DNA from: an uncultured Bacteroidota bacterium | Lineage (GTDB): Bacteria; Bacteroidota; Bacteroidia; Flavobacteriales; Flavobacteriaceae | Direction: 5' to 3' | Length of the DNA stretch: 56,733 nucleotides | NCBI GenBank assembly: GCA_903839195.1 | Contig: CAIMBK010000130.1 | Coordinates: forward strand, 1 to 56,733 | In this document: one piece after another, positions 8,544 through 17,448 of the stretch | Position numbering within the stretch: position 1 is the first letter of the stretch | How the letters are laid out: each line of letters begins with the position of its first letter | The notes under the pieces: model-generated | Told to the model about the DNA's origin: nothing | The model's database searches: none | Seen by the model: the letters and a program-made list of their open reading frames with translations, nothing else | Translations under genes and position numbers: made by a program

Positions 8544-9521
8544 ATGAGAACGATTCAGTTTAGAGAGGCAATTTGTGAAGCGATGAGTGAAGAAATGCGT
8601 CGTGATGAAACTATCTATTTAATGGGTGAAGAAGTGGCCGAATACAATGGCGCTTACAAAGCTTCAAAAGGAATGCTAGACGAATTTGGTCCAAAAAGAG
8701 TTATTGATACTCCAATTGCCGAATTGGGTTTCGCTGGAATCGCAGTGGGTTCAGCCATGAATGGCTGTCGTCCAATTGTAGAATACATGACGTTCAATTT
8801 TTCATTAGTTGGAATTGATCAAATTATCAATAATGCAGCCAAAATGCGTCAAATGTCTGCCGGACAATTTCCAATGCCAATGGTTTTTAGAGGACCAACA
8901 GCTTCTGCCGGACAATTAGGCGCTACGCATTCACAAGCCTTTGAAAATTGGTTTGCCAATACGCCAGGTTTGAAAGTAGTAGTTCCATCAACTGTTTATG
9001 ATGCCAAAGGTTTGTTGAAAGCCGCCATCCGAGATAATGATCCAGTGATTTTTATGGAATCAGAGCAAATGTATGGTGATAAAGGAGAAGTTCCAGAAGG
9101 CGATTATATTATTCCACTTGGTGTTGCCGATATTAAACGAGAAGGCTCTGATGTGACCATTGTTTCTTTTGGAAAAATCATAAAAGAAGCGCATATCGCC
9201 GCCGATGAATTAGAGAAAGAAGGTATTTCTTGTGAAATTATCGATTTAAGAACCGTTCGTCCAATGGATTATGAAACAATTTTAACTTCAGTTAAAAAAA
9301 CCAATCGATTAGTAGTTTTGGAAGAAGCGTGGCCATTTGCAAGTGTTGCTTCCGAAATCACCTATATTGTTCAAGAACGCGCTTTCGATTTCTTGGATGC
9401 ACCAATTCAAAGAATTACAACCGCTGATACTCCGGCGCCTTATTCGCCAGTTTTGTTGAAAGAATGGTTGCCAAACGCTAGTGATGTTGTTAAAGCAGTA
9501 AAAAAAGTCATGTACAAATAA
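8544..9521 (+). CDS. pdhB: Pyruvate dehydrogenase E1 component, beta subunit
   Basis: The beta chain of the thiamine-diphosphate-dependent E1 enzyme that decarboxylates pyruvate for the pyruvate dehydrogenase complex. It starts MRTIQFREAICEAMSEEM and contains the conserved VAEYNGAYKASKGML, IDTPIAELGFAGIAVGSAM, PMVFRGPTASAGQLGATHSQ and VVPSTVYDAKGLLKAAI segments, with the C-terminal transketolase-type LEEAWPFASVASEITYIV. The frame is open upstream to 8511, but the ATG at 8544 gives the conserved N-terminus and lies downstream of the promoter element. The alpha subunit and E2/E3 are not in the window. The branched-chain 2-oxo acid dehydrogenase beta subunit is related, but the strong match to the Flavobacterium PdhB form favours pyruvate. 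Confidence 0.92.
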   Translation: MRTIQFREAICEAMSEEMRRDETIYLMGEEVAEYNGAYKASKGMLDEFGPKRVIDTPIAELGFAGIAVGSAMNGCRPIVEYMTFNFSLVGIDQIINNAAKMRQMSAGQFPMPMVFRGPTASAGQLGATHSQAFENWFANTPGLKVVVPSTVYDAKGLLKAAIRDNDPVIFMESEQMYGDKGEVPEGDYIIPLGVADIKREGSDVTIVSFGKIIKEAHIAADELEKEGISCEIIDLRTVRPMDYETILTSVKKTNRLVVLEEAWPFASVASEITYIVQERAFDFLDAPIQRITTADTPAPYSPVLLKEWLPNASDVVKAVKKVMYK

Positions 9522-9558
9522 TACGTTAGTAATATTTTAAAGAAATTAAATTAATAAC

Positions 9559-9566
9559 TATATTTG
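9559..9566 (+). promoter_or_regulatory. TAnnTTTG element upstream of the DUF5686 gene, overlapping the pdhB terminator
   Basis: TATATTTG lies just before the pdhB terminator hairpin. A transcript from it would start near 9573, inside the hairpin, and reach the ATG at 9607. No good -33 box is visible. Confidence 0.4.
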
Positions 9567-9567
9567 A

Positions 9568-9602
9568 AACTTCATCAGACTAATTTTGATGAAGTTTTTT
9601 TT
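9568..9602 (+). terminator. Intrinsic terminator after pdhB
   Basis: AACTTCATCA (9568-9577) pairs perfectly with TGATGAAGTT (9587-9596), followed by a run of T to 9602. It ends the pdhB transcript and also rules out the in-frame TTG/ATG at 9586-9591 as the start of the next gene. Confidence 0.85.
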
Positions 9603-9606
9603 ATCT

Positions 9607-12108
9607 ATGAAAATGAAACAAACTATCTGCCATTTATTTTTACTTTTTCTTTCGATTTTTAGTTTTGGTCAAACCAAAGTTAGCGGAATTGTTGTAGACT
9701 CTGAAAACCTTCCAGTTCCATTTGCAAATGTGCTTTTTAAAGGATCTAACGAAGGAGTTGTCACCAATGAAGACGGTCGTTTTTATTTGGAATCCAATTC
9801 GAATTACAAAACCTTAATTTTTTCTTTCGCTGGTTTTGAAAACAAAGAAGTTACGCTTTCAAAATCAATCGTCTATAATTTGATTGTCAAAATTAGTGAT
9901 GGCGAAAAATTGAAAGAAGTAGTCATTTTTACAGGAAAAACCTCTAAAAAAAATAATCCAGCATTGGATATTCTTCGAAAAATTTGGGCCAGAAAACGTC
10001 AAAACGGGCTTAATAAATTCAAGCAATATCAAATGGAAAAATACGAAAAAGTAGAATTTGATTTGAATACCATTGATAGCGCGCTAATGAAAAGCAAAGT
10101 ATTCAAAGGAATGGAATTTATTTTCAAACAAGTTGACACATCCCGAGTTACAGGTAAAACCTATTTGCCTATTTTTATTAACGAATCTATTTATGATGTT
10201 TATGGCGATAATGTGAACAAAAAAGTAAAAGAAGTTATAAAAGCCAATAAAAATTCTGGATTAGGCAATGGCGACGGGGTTAATTCATTTATAAAAGATT
10301 TATATTCAAATTACGAAATTTACAATAATTACATTACTTTTTTTGATAAAAGCTTCACAAGTCCGTTATCAAGAACCGGAATCGATGTGTACAATTATGT
10401 GCTTCGTGACAGCTCTTTTATTGATAAAAAATGGTGTTATAATATTGTTTTTTATCCGCGACGAAAAAACGAATTGACATTTAAAGGCGATTTTTGGGTA
10501 AATGACAGCACTTTTGCAATTAAAAATATTAATATGTCGGTTACAAAAAGTGCTAATATTAACTGGGTAAAAGACATTTATATTGAACAAGATTTTGACG
10601 TTGTTAGCGATTCAGTTTTTTTACTCAACCGCGATTATATGATGACCGATTTTGCATTAAATAAAAACGAAAAATCAAAAGGCATCTACGGAAAACGAAC
10701 CACTTTGTTTAGAAATCATCAATTTGATCAAGAAAAACCCGCCGCCTTTTACAAAGAAAAAGTCAATTATATTGATAATGCTGTTTTTAAAAAATCGGAT
10801 GTATTTTGGAGCGAAAACCGATTTGAAAAATTAAGCAAAGACGAATTAGGTGTTTATAAAATGTTAGACACCTTAAAAACAGTAAAAAAATTCAATCAAA
10901 TGTATGATTTGGTTACAATTTTAGGCAGCGGATATATTCATCCTGGGAATTTTGAATATGGCCCAATATTTTCCATTTTTGGATACAACGAAGTAGAAGG
11001 ATTGCGACTTCGTTTTGGCGGTAGAACCTATTTTGGTCCAAATGATTTATGGCGAGTTCAATTGTATACGGCCTATGGAATAAAAGATGATAAATTTAAA
11101 TATGGACTTTCAGGAAAATGGATGGTGAACAAAGAAAATCGAATTATTATTTCTGGCGGAAATCGTCGCGATGTTGAACAAATCGGCGCAAGTTTAACCA
11201 CAACAAATGATGTTCTCGGTCGAAGTTTCGCTTCTTCAAGTTTGTTTTCTTCCGGTTCCAATGGAAAATTGACCAATATCAATTTAAGTACTTTTTCTGC
11301 CGAAATCGAACCCGTTAAAAACGTTATTTTTCAGGCTGGTTTCTCCTACAGAACCCTAGAATCAGCTTCTTCTGTTTTTAGTTTGGATTATTACACCAGT
11401 TTGCCAACGCTTTCAAGTTTGCCAGCAGAAATTAAAAGCGATTTAAAACAAACCGAATTTAATGTGGGAATTGATTATACGCCGAATAAAAAAACCATCG
11501 GTTACGGAGTGGAAAGAAGAATAATTGACAATCCGTATTCCCGATTTTTTGTAAATTATAGTCAGGGTTTTAAAGGTTTTTTAAATAGTGATTTTGATTA
11601 TAAAAAAGTACAATTGTATTATAAACAACCCATTATTATTGGTCTTTTAGGAAAAACCAACTTAATTGTAGAACTAGGAAAAATTTATGGAAATGTCCCT
11701 CTAGGATTGTTGAGTATTGTGCCAGGGAATCAGAGTTATTTTAATATTGAAAACACCTTCAATAACTTAAATTTTTACGAATTTGTAACCGATGAATACG
11801 CTACTTTTCAGTGGGAACATAATTTTAACGGAAAATTATTCGCCCGAATTCCTTTCATGAGAAAGTTAAATTGGCGAGAAATAATTGGTGTTAAAGGAGT
11901 TTATGGCACAATTTCTAATGAAAACAAAGCCATAAATGCTTCTGGTTTGGTATACAAAGCACCCACAGATCCATATTGGGAATATAACGCAGGAATTGGA
12001 AATATCTTTAAAGTCTTCCGATTGGATTTTAGTTGGAGAGGCAGTTATTTGAATGTTCCTGAAACCAATAATTTCACAATAAAAGGGTCATTCGGATTTT
12101 ATTTTTAA
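9607..12108 (+). CDS. DUF5686 protein with carboxypeptidase-like regulatory domain
   Basis: An 833-residue exported outer-membrane protein of unknown function, widespread in Bacteroidota. After the signal peptide (LFLLFLSIFSFGQ) comes a CarboxypepD_reg-like beta-sandwich (about residues 22-105: VSGIVVDSENLPVPFANVLF, GVVTNEDGRFYLESN, TLIFSFAGFENKEVTL). The rest is the DUF5686 region, with a periplasmic part followed by a beta-strand-rich, likely barrel half ending in FGFYF, an aromatic terminus usual for outer-membrane proteins. I start at the ATG at 9607, because the upstream in-frame codons lie inside the pdhB terminator stem. Transcription probably starts from TATATTTG at 9559-9566. The same regulatory domain occurs in SusC-type receptors, but no TonB plug is evident here. 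Confidence 0.85.
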   Translation: MKMKQTICHLFLLFLSIFSFGQTKVSGIVVDSENLPVPFANVLFKGSNEGVVTNEDGRFYLESNSNYKTLIFSFAGFENKEVTLSKSIVYNLIVKISDGEKLKEVVIFTGKTSKKNNPALDILRKIWARKRQNGLNKFKQYQMEKYEKVEFDLNTIDSALMKSKVFKGMEFIFKQVDTSRVTGKTYLPIFINESIYDVYGDNVNKKVKEVIKANKNSGLGNGDGVNSFIKDLYSNYEIYNNYITFFDKSFTSPLSRTGIDVYNYVLRDSSFIDKKWCYNIVFYPRRKNELTFKGDFWVNDSTFAIKNINMSVTKSANINWVKDIYIEQDFDVVSDSVFLLNRDYMMTDFALNKNEKSKGIYGKRTTLFRNHQFDQEKPAAFYKEKVNYIDNAVFKKSDVFWSENRFEKLSKDELGVYKMLDTLKTVKKFNQMYDLVTILGSGYIHPGNFEYGPIFSIFGYNEVEGLRLRFGGRTYFGPNDLWRVQLYTAYGIKDDKFKYGLSGKWMVNKENRIIISGGNRRDVEQIGASLTTTNDVLGRSFASSSLFSSGSNGKLTNINLSTFSAEIEPVKNVIFQAGFSYRTLESASSVFSLDYYTSLPTLSSLPAEIKSDLKQTEFNVGIDYTPNKKTIGYGVERRIIDNPYSRFFVNYSQGFKGFLNSDFDYKKVQLYYKQPIIIGLLGKTNLIVELGKIYGNVPLGLLSIVPGNQSYFNIENTFNNLNFYEFVTDEYATFQWEHNFNGKLFARIPFMRKLNWREIIGVKGVYGTISNENKAINASGLVYKAPTDPYWEYNAGIGNIFKVFRLDFSWRGSYLNVPETNNFTIKGSFGFYF

Positions 12109-12231
12109 TTGAATTCTTCCAAATAAAACGGTTTGGAAATTGTAGTTTTTTTATTTTTATAAAGATATTTTATATAAAAAACCATAATAAGTATAAAATA
12201 GTACAAATTTTCCCAACAATATTCCACCTCA

Positions 12232-12265
12232 TTTGTTGTAAGTTATTAATGTTTTGTTACTTTTG
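12232..12265 (+). promoter_or_regulatory. Promoter of the membrane pyrophosphatase gene
   Basis: TTTG (12232-12235), a 22-nt spacer and TACTTTTG (12258-12265) match the Bacteroidota consensus. The leader to the ATG at 12301 is about 28 nt. Confidence 0.68.
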
Positions 12266-12300
12266 CATCCGATAAAATTAAGAACAAAAATTATTTTTTT

Positions 12301-14859
12301 ATGGAATCATTCATGATTTATGTGCCAATTGTAATGGCAATCATTGGATTAGCTTTTATGGCAATCAAAAGAAGTTGGGTTTTAAAACAAGATGCCGGTG
12401 ATGGTAAAATGAAAGAAATTTCAGATTATATCTATGAAGGCGCCCTAGCTTTCTTAAAAGCAGAATACAGATTATTAGCGATATTCGTTGTTTTAGCGAG
12501 TATTGTTTTAGCAGGAATTTCATACGTAGTTCCTACAACACACATATTAATAGTAGTAGCATTTGTTTTTGGCGCTTTCTTTTCAGCATTAGCTGGAAAT
12601 ATGGGGATGAAAATTGCTACCAAAACAAACGTTCGTACCACACAAGCGGCTCGAACTAGTTTGCCACAAGCATTGAAAGTGTCTTTCGGTGGCGGAACCG
12701 TAATGGGTCTTGGTGTTGCTGGTTTAGCAGTACTTGGATTAACAGGTTTCTTTATTTTCTTTTTCCACTATTTTATGGGAGGAAATTGGGCAAATGGCGG
12801 AACGGATAAAATGACAATAGTTTTGGAAACTTTAGCTGGTTTCTCTCTTGGGGCGGAATCAATTGCATTGTTTGCTCGTGTTGGTGGTGGTATTTATACC
12901 AAAGCTGCCGATGTTGGAGCTGATTTAGTTGGTAAAGTTGAAGCTGGAATTCCAGAAGATGATCCACGTAATCCTGCTACTATTGCAGATAACGTTGGAG
13001 ATAACGTTGGGGACGTTGCCGGTATGGGTGCCGATTTATTTGGTTCTTATGTTGCAACTGTTTTGGCTGCAATGGTTCTTGGAAACTATGTAATTAAGGA
13101 TATGGGTGGAAACATTCAAGATGCTTTCGGTGGAATTGGACCAATTTTATTGCCAATGGCAATTGCAGGTTTCGGAATTTTATTCTCAATCATTGGAACA
13201 ATGGTTGTAAAAATATCTGATGACAACGCCAAAGAAGCACAAGTACAAAAAGCATTAAATATTGGAAACTGGATTTCTATTGCATTAACTGCTGTTGCTT
13301 GTTATATGTTAGTGAAATTTATGTTGCCTGAAACTATGAAAATGAGTTTCTTCGGCGAAGGATTGAAAGATATTTCTTCAATGCGAGTTTTCTATGCTAC
13401 TATCGTAGGATTAGTAGTTGGAGCAACTATTTCATCTGTAACTGAATATTATACAGGATTAGGTACAAAACCAGTTATGGCAATTGTACAAAAATCATCA
13501 ACTGGAGCAGGAACAAACGTAATTGCAGGTCTGGCAACTGGAATGATTTCTACTTTCCCAACGGTACTTTTATTTGCAGCAGCAATCTGGTCTTCTTATG
13601 CATTAGCTGGATTTTATGGTGTGGCTTTAGCTGCTTCTGCGATGATGGCTACAACTGCAATGCAATTAGCAATTGACGCTTTCGGACCAATTTCGGATAA
13701 TGCTGGAGGAATTGCTGAAATGAGTGAATTACCAAAAGAAGTTCGAACAAGAACCGATATTTTAGATTCTGTTGGTAACACAACCGCTGCAACTGGAAAA
13801 GGTTTCGCAATCGCTTCGGCGGCATTAACTTCGTTAGCTTTGTTTGCTGCGTATGTAACTTTTACAGGAATTGATGGTATTAATATTTTCAAAGCACCTG
13901 TATTAGCAATGCTATTCGTTGGAGGAATGATTCCTGTAGTTTTCTCCGCATTAGCCATGAATTCTGTTGGAAAAGCGGCTATGGATATGGTGTATGAAGT
14001 TCGTCGTCAGTTTAGAGAAATTCCTGGAATTATGGAAGGTACTGGGAAACCAGAATATGCCAAATGTGTTGATATTTCTACAAAAGCGGCATTACGAGAA
14101 ATGATGTTACCTGGAATTATGACTATTGGTTTTCCAATTGCAATCGTGCTTTTAGGAAAATTAGTTTACGGAGATAACAACCAATTAATTGCCGAAATGT
14201 TAGGTGGATATATGGCAGGAGTTACCGTTTCTGGTGTACTTTGGGCTGTGTTCCAAAATAACGCTGGTGGCGCATGGGATAATGCAAAAAAATCTTTTGA
14301 AGCAGGTGTTCTAATTAATGGCGAAATGACTTATAAAGGTTCTGATGCTCACAAAGCAGCTGTAACTGGAGATACTGTTGGAGATCCATTCAAAGATACT
14401 TCTGGACCTTCAATGAACATTTTAATCAAATTAACGTGTTTGATAGGTTTGGTTATCGCTCCAATTTTAGGAAATGGAAATCATGAAGAAGCACCAAAAG
14501 TGATGATTTTGAAAATGGAATGCGCCGAAGGAATTATGATGGGCAAATGCGATATGAGCAAATGCGCCGAAATGACCAAAGACGAATGTGCATCAATGTG
14601 TGATAGCTTAAAGTGTTCGCCAGAGGAAAAAGAAATGTGTTTGTCACATTATGATGCTGACGGAAAATTTGTTGCGCCAAAAGGCGAAATGGAATGTTGT
14701 TCTAAAAAAGGCGATTCAAAAGTAGTAAAAGTGGAAGTAACAAATACTAACGGAAATGCAAAAGCAACCGTAATAACTTCTGACAAAGGAAATACTAATA
14801 TTCAAGTTTTTGAAGGATCATTAGAAGAAGTAAAAGCAAAAGTGGAAGCTTTGAAATAA
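12301..14859 (+). CDS. hppA: K+-dependent membrane pyrophosphatase (probably H+-pumping) with Cys/Met-rich tail
   Basis: An integral-membrane ion pump that hydrolyses pyrophosphate. The catalytic loop DVGADLVGKVEAGIPEDDPR and the later DNVGDNVGDVAGMGADLFG are intact. Ala496 in GNTTAATGKG marks the K+-dependent subfamily. The Glu usually present in GADLFES is Gly248 here, while a Glu appears at 186 in GAESIALFARVGGG, where most relatives have a small residue. From memory, this relocated-Glu pattern belongs to Flavobacterium-type enzymes shown to pump H+, so I infer H+. After the last membrane helix (LTCLIGLVIAPILG, ending near residue 724) there is an extra tail of about 128 residues. Its first half holds nine Cys and many Met (GKCDMSKCAEM, MECCSKK); its second half is lysine- and valine-rich without Cys. 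Family topology would put the tail outside the cytoplasm. Promoter and terminator flank it as a single-gene unit. Confidence 0.93.
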   Translation: MESFMIYVPIVMAIIGLAFMAIKRSWVLKQDAGDGKMKEISDYIYEGALAFLKAEYRLLAIFVVLASIVLAGISYVVPTTHILIVVAFVFGAFFSALAGNMGMKIATKTNVRTTQAARTSLPQALKVSFGGGTVMGLGVAGLAVLGLTGFFIFFFHYFMGGNWANGGTDKMTIVLETLAGFSLGAESIALFARVGGGIYTKAADVGADLVGKVEAGIPEDDPRNPATIADNVGDNVGDVAGMGADLFGSYVATVLAAMVLGNYVIKDMGGNIQDAFGGIGPILLPMAIAGFGILFSIIGTMVVKISDDNAKEAQVQKALNIGNWISIALTAVACYMLVKFMLPETMKMSFFGEGLKDISSMRVFYATIVGLVVGATISSVTEYYTGLGTKPVMAIVQKSSTGAGTNVIAGLATGMISTFPTVLLFAAAIWSSYALAGFYGVALAASAMMATTAMQLAIDAFGPISDNAGGIAEMSELPKEVRTRTDILDSVGNTTAATGKGFAIASAALTSLALFAAYVTFTGIDGINIFKAPVLAMLFVGGMIPVVFSALAMNSVGKAAMDMVYEVRRQFREIPGIMEGTGKPEYAKCVDISTKAALREMMLPGIMTIGFPIAIVLLGKLVYGDNNQLIAEMLGGYMAGVTVSGVLWAVFQNNAGGAWDNAKKSFEAGVLINGEMTYKGSDAHKAAVTGDTVGDPFKDTSGPSMNILIKLTCLIGLVIAPILGNGNHEEAPKVMILKMECAEGIMMGKCDMSKCAEMTKDECASMCDSLKCSPEEKEMCLSHYDADGKFVAPKGEMECCSKKGDSKVVKVEVTNTNGNAKATVITSDKGNTNIQVFEGSLEEVKAKVEALK

Positions 14860-14880
14860 TTTTTAATCAAACAATAAAAA

Positions 14881-14913
14881 ATGCCTCACAAGTTTTTGTG
14901 AGGCATTTTTTTT
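14881..14913 (+). terminator. Intrinsic terminator after hppA
   Basis: ATGCCTCACAA (14881-14891) pairs perfectly with TTGTGAGGCAT (14896-14906) around a 4-nt loop, followed by seven T. Confidence 0.92.
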
Positions 14914-14975
14914 GACTTAAATTATAGGCCAGAAATTTCAATCTGTTTTCTCGGTTTCCGCTTGAAGGTTGAGTA

Positions 14976-15590
14976 CTAAAACAATCCGTTTAATTCCGCA
15001 TCAATTTTATTAATAATAATGCCTAAATCTTCTGGATTATCAACAAAGTTGAGATTATCAACATCAATAATTAAAATTTTTCCTTTGTCATAAGTTTGAA
15101 CCCAGGCTTCATAACGTTCGTTCAATCGATTCAAATAATCAATAGAAATGGTATTTTCATAATCGCGACCTCGCTTATGAATTTGAGTGACCAAATTCGG
15201 AATCGAACTTCTTAAGTAAATCAACAAATCGGGCGCGCCCACTAATCCTTCCATTAATTCAAAAAGCGAACTATAATTCTGAAAATCACGATTGGTCATT
15301 AGCCCCATAGCATGAAGATTGGGCGCAAAAATATGAGCATCTTCATAAATTGTTCTGTCTTGAATGGTTTTTTTTCCGCTTTCGCGAATATGCAACACTT
15401 GTCTAAAACGACTGTTTAAGAAATAAATTTGCAAATTGAACGACCAACGTTCCATTTGGTGATAAAAATCGTCTAAATAGGGATTGTCAACAACGTCTTC
15501 AAAATGAGGCTCCCACTTAAAATGTTTGGCTAACAAACGCGTCAAAGTTGTTTTTCCTGCCCCGATATTTCCTGCTACTGCTATGTGCAT
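14976..15590 (-). CDS. Deoxynucleoside kinase
   Basis: A 204-residue P-loop kinase that phosphorylates deoxynucleosides for salvage into dNTPs. The Walker A motif is GNIGAGKTTLTRLLA at the very N-terminus. The DRT motif (IQDRTIYEDAHIFAP), the substrate-pocket region (ERWSFNLQIYFLNSRF) and the LID-like basic segment (QIHKRGRDYENTI) are all present, as in the dAK/dGK/dCK family. Which base it prefers cannot be told from sequence. It overlaps by one base the end of the gene at 15590-16372 on the same strand, so the two are probably translated from one message. Confidence 0.92.
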   Translation of the reverse strand: MHIAVAGNIGAGKTTLTRLLAKHFKWEPHFEDVVDNPYLDDFYHQMERWSFNLQIYFLNSRFRQVLHIRESGKKTIQDRTIYEDAHIFAPNLHAMGLMTNRDFQNYSSLFELMEGLVGAPDLLIYLRSSIPNLVTQIHKRGRDYENTISIDYLNRLNERYEAWVQTYDKGKILIIDVDNLNFVDNPEDLGIIINKIDAELNGLF

Positions 15591-16372
15591 TATGGTATTG
15601 TGATTTTATAATTCATTAATTGTCGATTGGTAAAAATAGATAAAATTTGGTCTTTATAAAAAAAACTATCAAAGCTTTTTTTAACATTCTCAATTTCATA
15701 GCGCAAGTTTTTCTTAAAGTCTAGCAAATACAAGTGTTCCCCTTTTGAAAAAAGAATTGTATCGGCGTCAATAATTTGAATTTTATCAAAATTAGGGACT
15801 TTTTTCAAACTTGAAATTTCGCCAAAAACAGAACACGAATACCAATTTTGATTGGAATCAATCCAATGAAAATAATTTAAATTGGTTTCAAAATGTTGTA
15901 GGATTCCATTAATTGGTCGCGAAACAACTGCGTATGTTTTTTTAGTACTATTGTATAAACCAATTTGTTGTGTATTTTGATCATAAAGCCAAAATCGATT
16001 TTGCGAAGCCAATCCCGTTGCAGTAATAGTTTGATCAGTAAACGAAATTTTTTGAATCTCATTAAGTTGATTGTCTAGGGAAATTAGGGTATTAAATGGT
16101 TCGTAATAAACAATAATTTGCAATGGATTTATAAAGTCAACAGCTGTAATTTCGCCAAAAGAAAGGTTTTTATATTCCAAAATCACCGCATCCTTTTTCT
16201 TATATAGAACGTTGTTTTTCAAATAATAACAATCCCCAAAACTGTCCAACCCAAGAAATCGATCGGCCAAAAGTTGCGTTCCCGATGAAATTGGCGTAGC
16301 AAGAATTCTTTGATTTTGCGAAAAGGTTGTCGAAAAAACTAAAATTAATAATGTCAAAAATGTGTTCTTCAT
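15590..16372 (-). CDS. Exported hypothetical protein, probable beta-propeller
   Basis: A 260-residue protein that I do not recognise as a named family. It starts with a signal peptide (KNTFLTLLILVFSTTFSQ) and then consists of short repeated strands such as FLGLDSFGDCYYLKNNVLY, ITAVDFINPLQIIVYYEP and NRFWLYDQNTQQIGLYN. These alternate aromatic residues and turns in a way that suggests blades of a beta-propeller. No catalytic motif is visible. It is directly upstream of, and overlaps by one base, the deoxynucleoside kinase gene; a functional link is not obvious and may only be co-transcription. It is likely periplasmic. Confidence 0.7.
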   Translation of the reverse strand: MKNTFLTLLILVFSTTFSQNQRILATPISSGTQLLADRFLGLDSFGDCYYLKNNVLYKKKDAVILEYKNLSFGEITAVDFINPLQIIVYYEPFNTLISLDNQLNEIQKISFTDQTITATGLASQNRFWLYDQNTQQIGLYNSTKKTYAVVSRPINGILQHFETNLNYFHWIDSNQNWYSCSVFGEISSLKKVPNFDKIQIIDADTILFSKGEHLYLLDFKKNLRYEIENVKKSFDSFFYKDQILSIFTNRQLMNYKITIP

Positions 16373-16495
16373 AGTCTAAGTAAAAGTAAACCAATTCCAA
16401 TTAATAATGTATAATAGATTAATTTAACATATAATTAGTAACAAAAATACTTCCTTATCGTCATATTTGTTCTCAAATAATTAAAATTTATTGAT

Positions 16496-17407
16496 ATGAA
16501 AAGAATAGTTGCATTATTAGTACTTGTATTTATTTCGTTTAACGGAATAATTGCTCAGGAATTTCAAGGATTGGCTGTATATGAATCCAAAACCAGTACC
16601 GCCGATTTTAAATCGAGAATGGAAGGAAACAAAGAAATGACGCCCGATATGCAAAAAATGATTGAAGAACGAATGAAGAAGATGTTTGAAAAAACGTTTA
16701 TTTTAAACTTCAATAAATCGGCTTCAATTTATAAAGAAGAAGAAAAACTAGACGCACCAAGTCAAGGCGGCGGCGGTGGCGGAATGCGAATGATGTCCTC
16801 AATTATGGGCGGCGGCGGAACGCAATACAAAAACGTAAAAGAAAAAACCTACACCGTTGATAAAGAATTTATGGGAAAAGAATTTTTAATAAAAGATTCA
16901 CTTCCTAATTATGCTTGGAAAATGGAATCGGAAACAAAACAAATTGGCGGTTACAATTGCTTCAAAGCCACGGTAGTTCTTCCAGCAAGCAAAACCGATT
17001 TTAGAAATTTTCGTCCAAAAAAAGAAAAAAAGGAAGCCGTTAGTAATGATACTACAAAAACTAAGGATGCAACCAAGAAAACCAGTTTCATGGATGATAT
17101 TGAATTGCCAAAAGATGTAACAATCACCGCGTGGTATTCACCAGAAATTCCAATTAATCAAGGACCTGAGAATTATTGGGGATTGCCAGGATTAATCTTG
17201 GAAGTTAGTGATGGAAAAACAATTATCTTGTGTTCTAAAATTGTTCTTAACGCTAAAGAAAAAGTAGAAATAAAAGCGTCAACGAACGGTGAAAAAATTT
17301 CCCAAAAGAAATACGACGAAACCATTATCAAAAAAATGGAGGAATTTAGTCAAATGAATCAAGGTCGTGGCGGAAATGGTAATATGCAAATTCGAGTGGG
17401 GCATTAA
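16496..17407 (+). CDS. GLPGLI family exported protein
   Basis: A 303-residue member of a Bacteroidota family named after its motif, seen here as YWGLPGLILEVSDG. A signal peptide (ALLVLVFISFNGIIAQ) precedes a domain with YKNVKEKTYTVDKEFMGKEF and WKMESETKQIGGYNCFKAT. Two glycine-rich stretches (GGGGGGMRMM and IMGGGGTQY) and a methionine-rich region near residues 45-65 make the N-terminal part low in complexity. The function of the family is not established. It sits 41 bp upstream of a TonB-receptor-like barrel, a recurrent pairing that suggests the two act together at the outer membrane. A translocated substrate, a chaperone or an assembly role are all possible. Confidence 0.85.
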   Translation: MKRIVALLVLVFISFNGIIAQEFQGLAVYESKTSTADFKSRMEGNKEMTPDMQKMIEERMKKMFEKTFILNFNKSASIYKEEEKLDAPSQGGGGGGMRMMSSIMGGGGTQYKNVKEKTYTVDKEFMGKEFLIKDSLPNYAWKMESETKQIGGYNCFKATVVLPASKTDFRNFRPKKEKKEAVSNDTTKTKDATKKTSFMDDIELPKDVTITAWYSPEIPINQGPENYWGLPGLILEVSDGKTIILCSKIVLNAKEKVEIKASTNGEKISQKKYDETIIKKMEEFSQMNQGRGGNGNMQIRVGH

Positions 17408-17448
17408 TATTTAAACGCTATTTAAATCAATTATTTATAATTTACTTA

